Below, in pieces: positions 12,766 to 13,040 of a stretch of 13,040 bases of DNA. The translations under genes were made by a program, and so were the position numbers. Source of the stretch: JASFRI01 sp050115015 (GTDB taxonomy: Bacteria; Acidobacteriota; Polarisedimenticolia; CBDVAL01). The stretch covers positions 1 to 13,040 of the forward strand of contig JASFRI010000076.1 in the NCBI GenBank assembly GCA_050115015.1, written 5' to 3'. The stretch's first letter is position 1. Each line of letters begins with the position of its first letter. The notes under the pieces are model-generated. The model searched no databases. It worked only from the letters and a program-made list of their open reading frames with translations, and was not told the DNA's origin.

Positions 12766-13040
12766 TTAGTCCCGGCGCCTTCCCGCGGCATCGTGGTGCC
12801 ACCGGGGATCCAGCGGCGGCCAGTGATAGCCCGGATTGAACTGGTAGCGGAACAGCACGATGTTCGCGTGGCCCACCCCGTCCACCCGGGATCGGATGTA
12901 GTTCAGGCTGAGGCGGGTGGCCCGGGTCGCGTACCAGTTCAGCCCGAACCCGGCATCCAGCATGCGGCCCCCCCGGACCGGGCCGTCGTTCAGGTCGACG
13001 TAGGAGACCCGGCCGGTGAGCTCCAGCGCTCCCCCGTTCC
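12766..13040 (-). CDS. C-terminal part of a phosphate-selective-type porin (OprO/OprP family), runs off the window
   Basis: The frame is open from the window edge to TAA at 12768-12766, giving about 91 residues; the ATG at 12963 is internal. The sequence shows the end of an OprO/OprP-type porin: GALELTGRVSYVDLNDG, RGGRMLDAGFGLNWY, TRLSLNYIRSRVDG and GHANIVLFRYQFN, matching the family's closing strands and its NYxRSRVDG loop. Such porins are trimeric 16-stranded channels for phosphate, polyphosphate or other anions. Family members normally stop with an aromatic residue at the last strand, but here about 20 further residues follow (GYHWPPLDPRWHHDAAGRRR), rich in Trp, His, Pro and Arg. This is either a real tail or a frameshift past the normal stop. 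It converges with the small barrel gene. Confidence 0.85.
   Translation of the reverse strand, partial: NGGALELTGRVSYVDLNDGPVRGGRMLDAGFGLNWYATRATRLSLNYIRSRVDGVGHANIVLFRYQFNPGYHWPPLDPRWHHDAAGRRRD

Overview
The window is GC-rich (roughly two thirds G+C by eye) and reads as a chromosomal segment of a Gram-negative bacterium. It encodes lipoprotein signals (LAGC, LQGC), several outer-membrane beta-barrels ending in Phe, a FadL-type channel, a phosphate-selective porin and a periplasmic c-type cytochrome. The mixture (M28 lipoprotein peptidase, large arylsulfatase, TMEM175-like channel, OprO/P-type porin) would suit an uncultured high-GC lineage such as Acidobacteriota, Myxococcota or relatives. 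That placement is a guess; no rRNA, tRNA, CRISPR array, insertion sequence or phage gene was seen.

Left part (1-3694, plus strand): the 3' end of an unrecognised gene whose frame is broken twice at homopolymers, then a mono-haem cytochrome c overlapping it by ATGA. A 309-base leader with a possible Shine-Dalgarno-sequestering hairpin follows. Next come a secreted barrel-like protein (GTG start), an M28 zinc metallopeptidase lipoprotein overlapping it, and a stand-alone STAS-domain protein close behind. The tight spacing from 1063 to 3694 suggests one transcript.

Middle (3684-6853, minus strand): a two-gene operon of small exported proteins (a four-cysteine protein and a glycine-zipper protein) converges with and overlaps the STAS gene by 11 bases. 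Upstream of it on the same strand are a TMEM175-family channel gene and an AraC-family regulator. The regulator gene is bracketed by two 20-base sites in opposite orientation that match at 19 of 20 positions. One site sits just upstream of the -35 box of a good promoter for the regulator itself, and the other lies in the 309-base gap before the TMEM175 gene.

Right part (7012-12733, plus strand, divergent from the AraC gene): a small ribbon-helix-helix protein, a large arylsulfatase lipoprotein, a FadL/OmpP1-type outer-membrane transporter, a possible 41-residue ORF, a periplasmic helical protein and a small outer-membrane barrel. A plausible joint role is cleavage of hydrophobic sulfate esters at the outer membrane and uptake of the product, but substrate and regulation are inferred. 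The window closes with the C-terminal part of an OprO/P-type porin on the minus strand that carries an unusual tail after its last strand.
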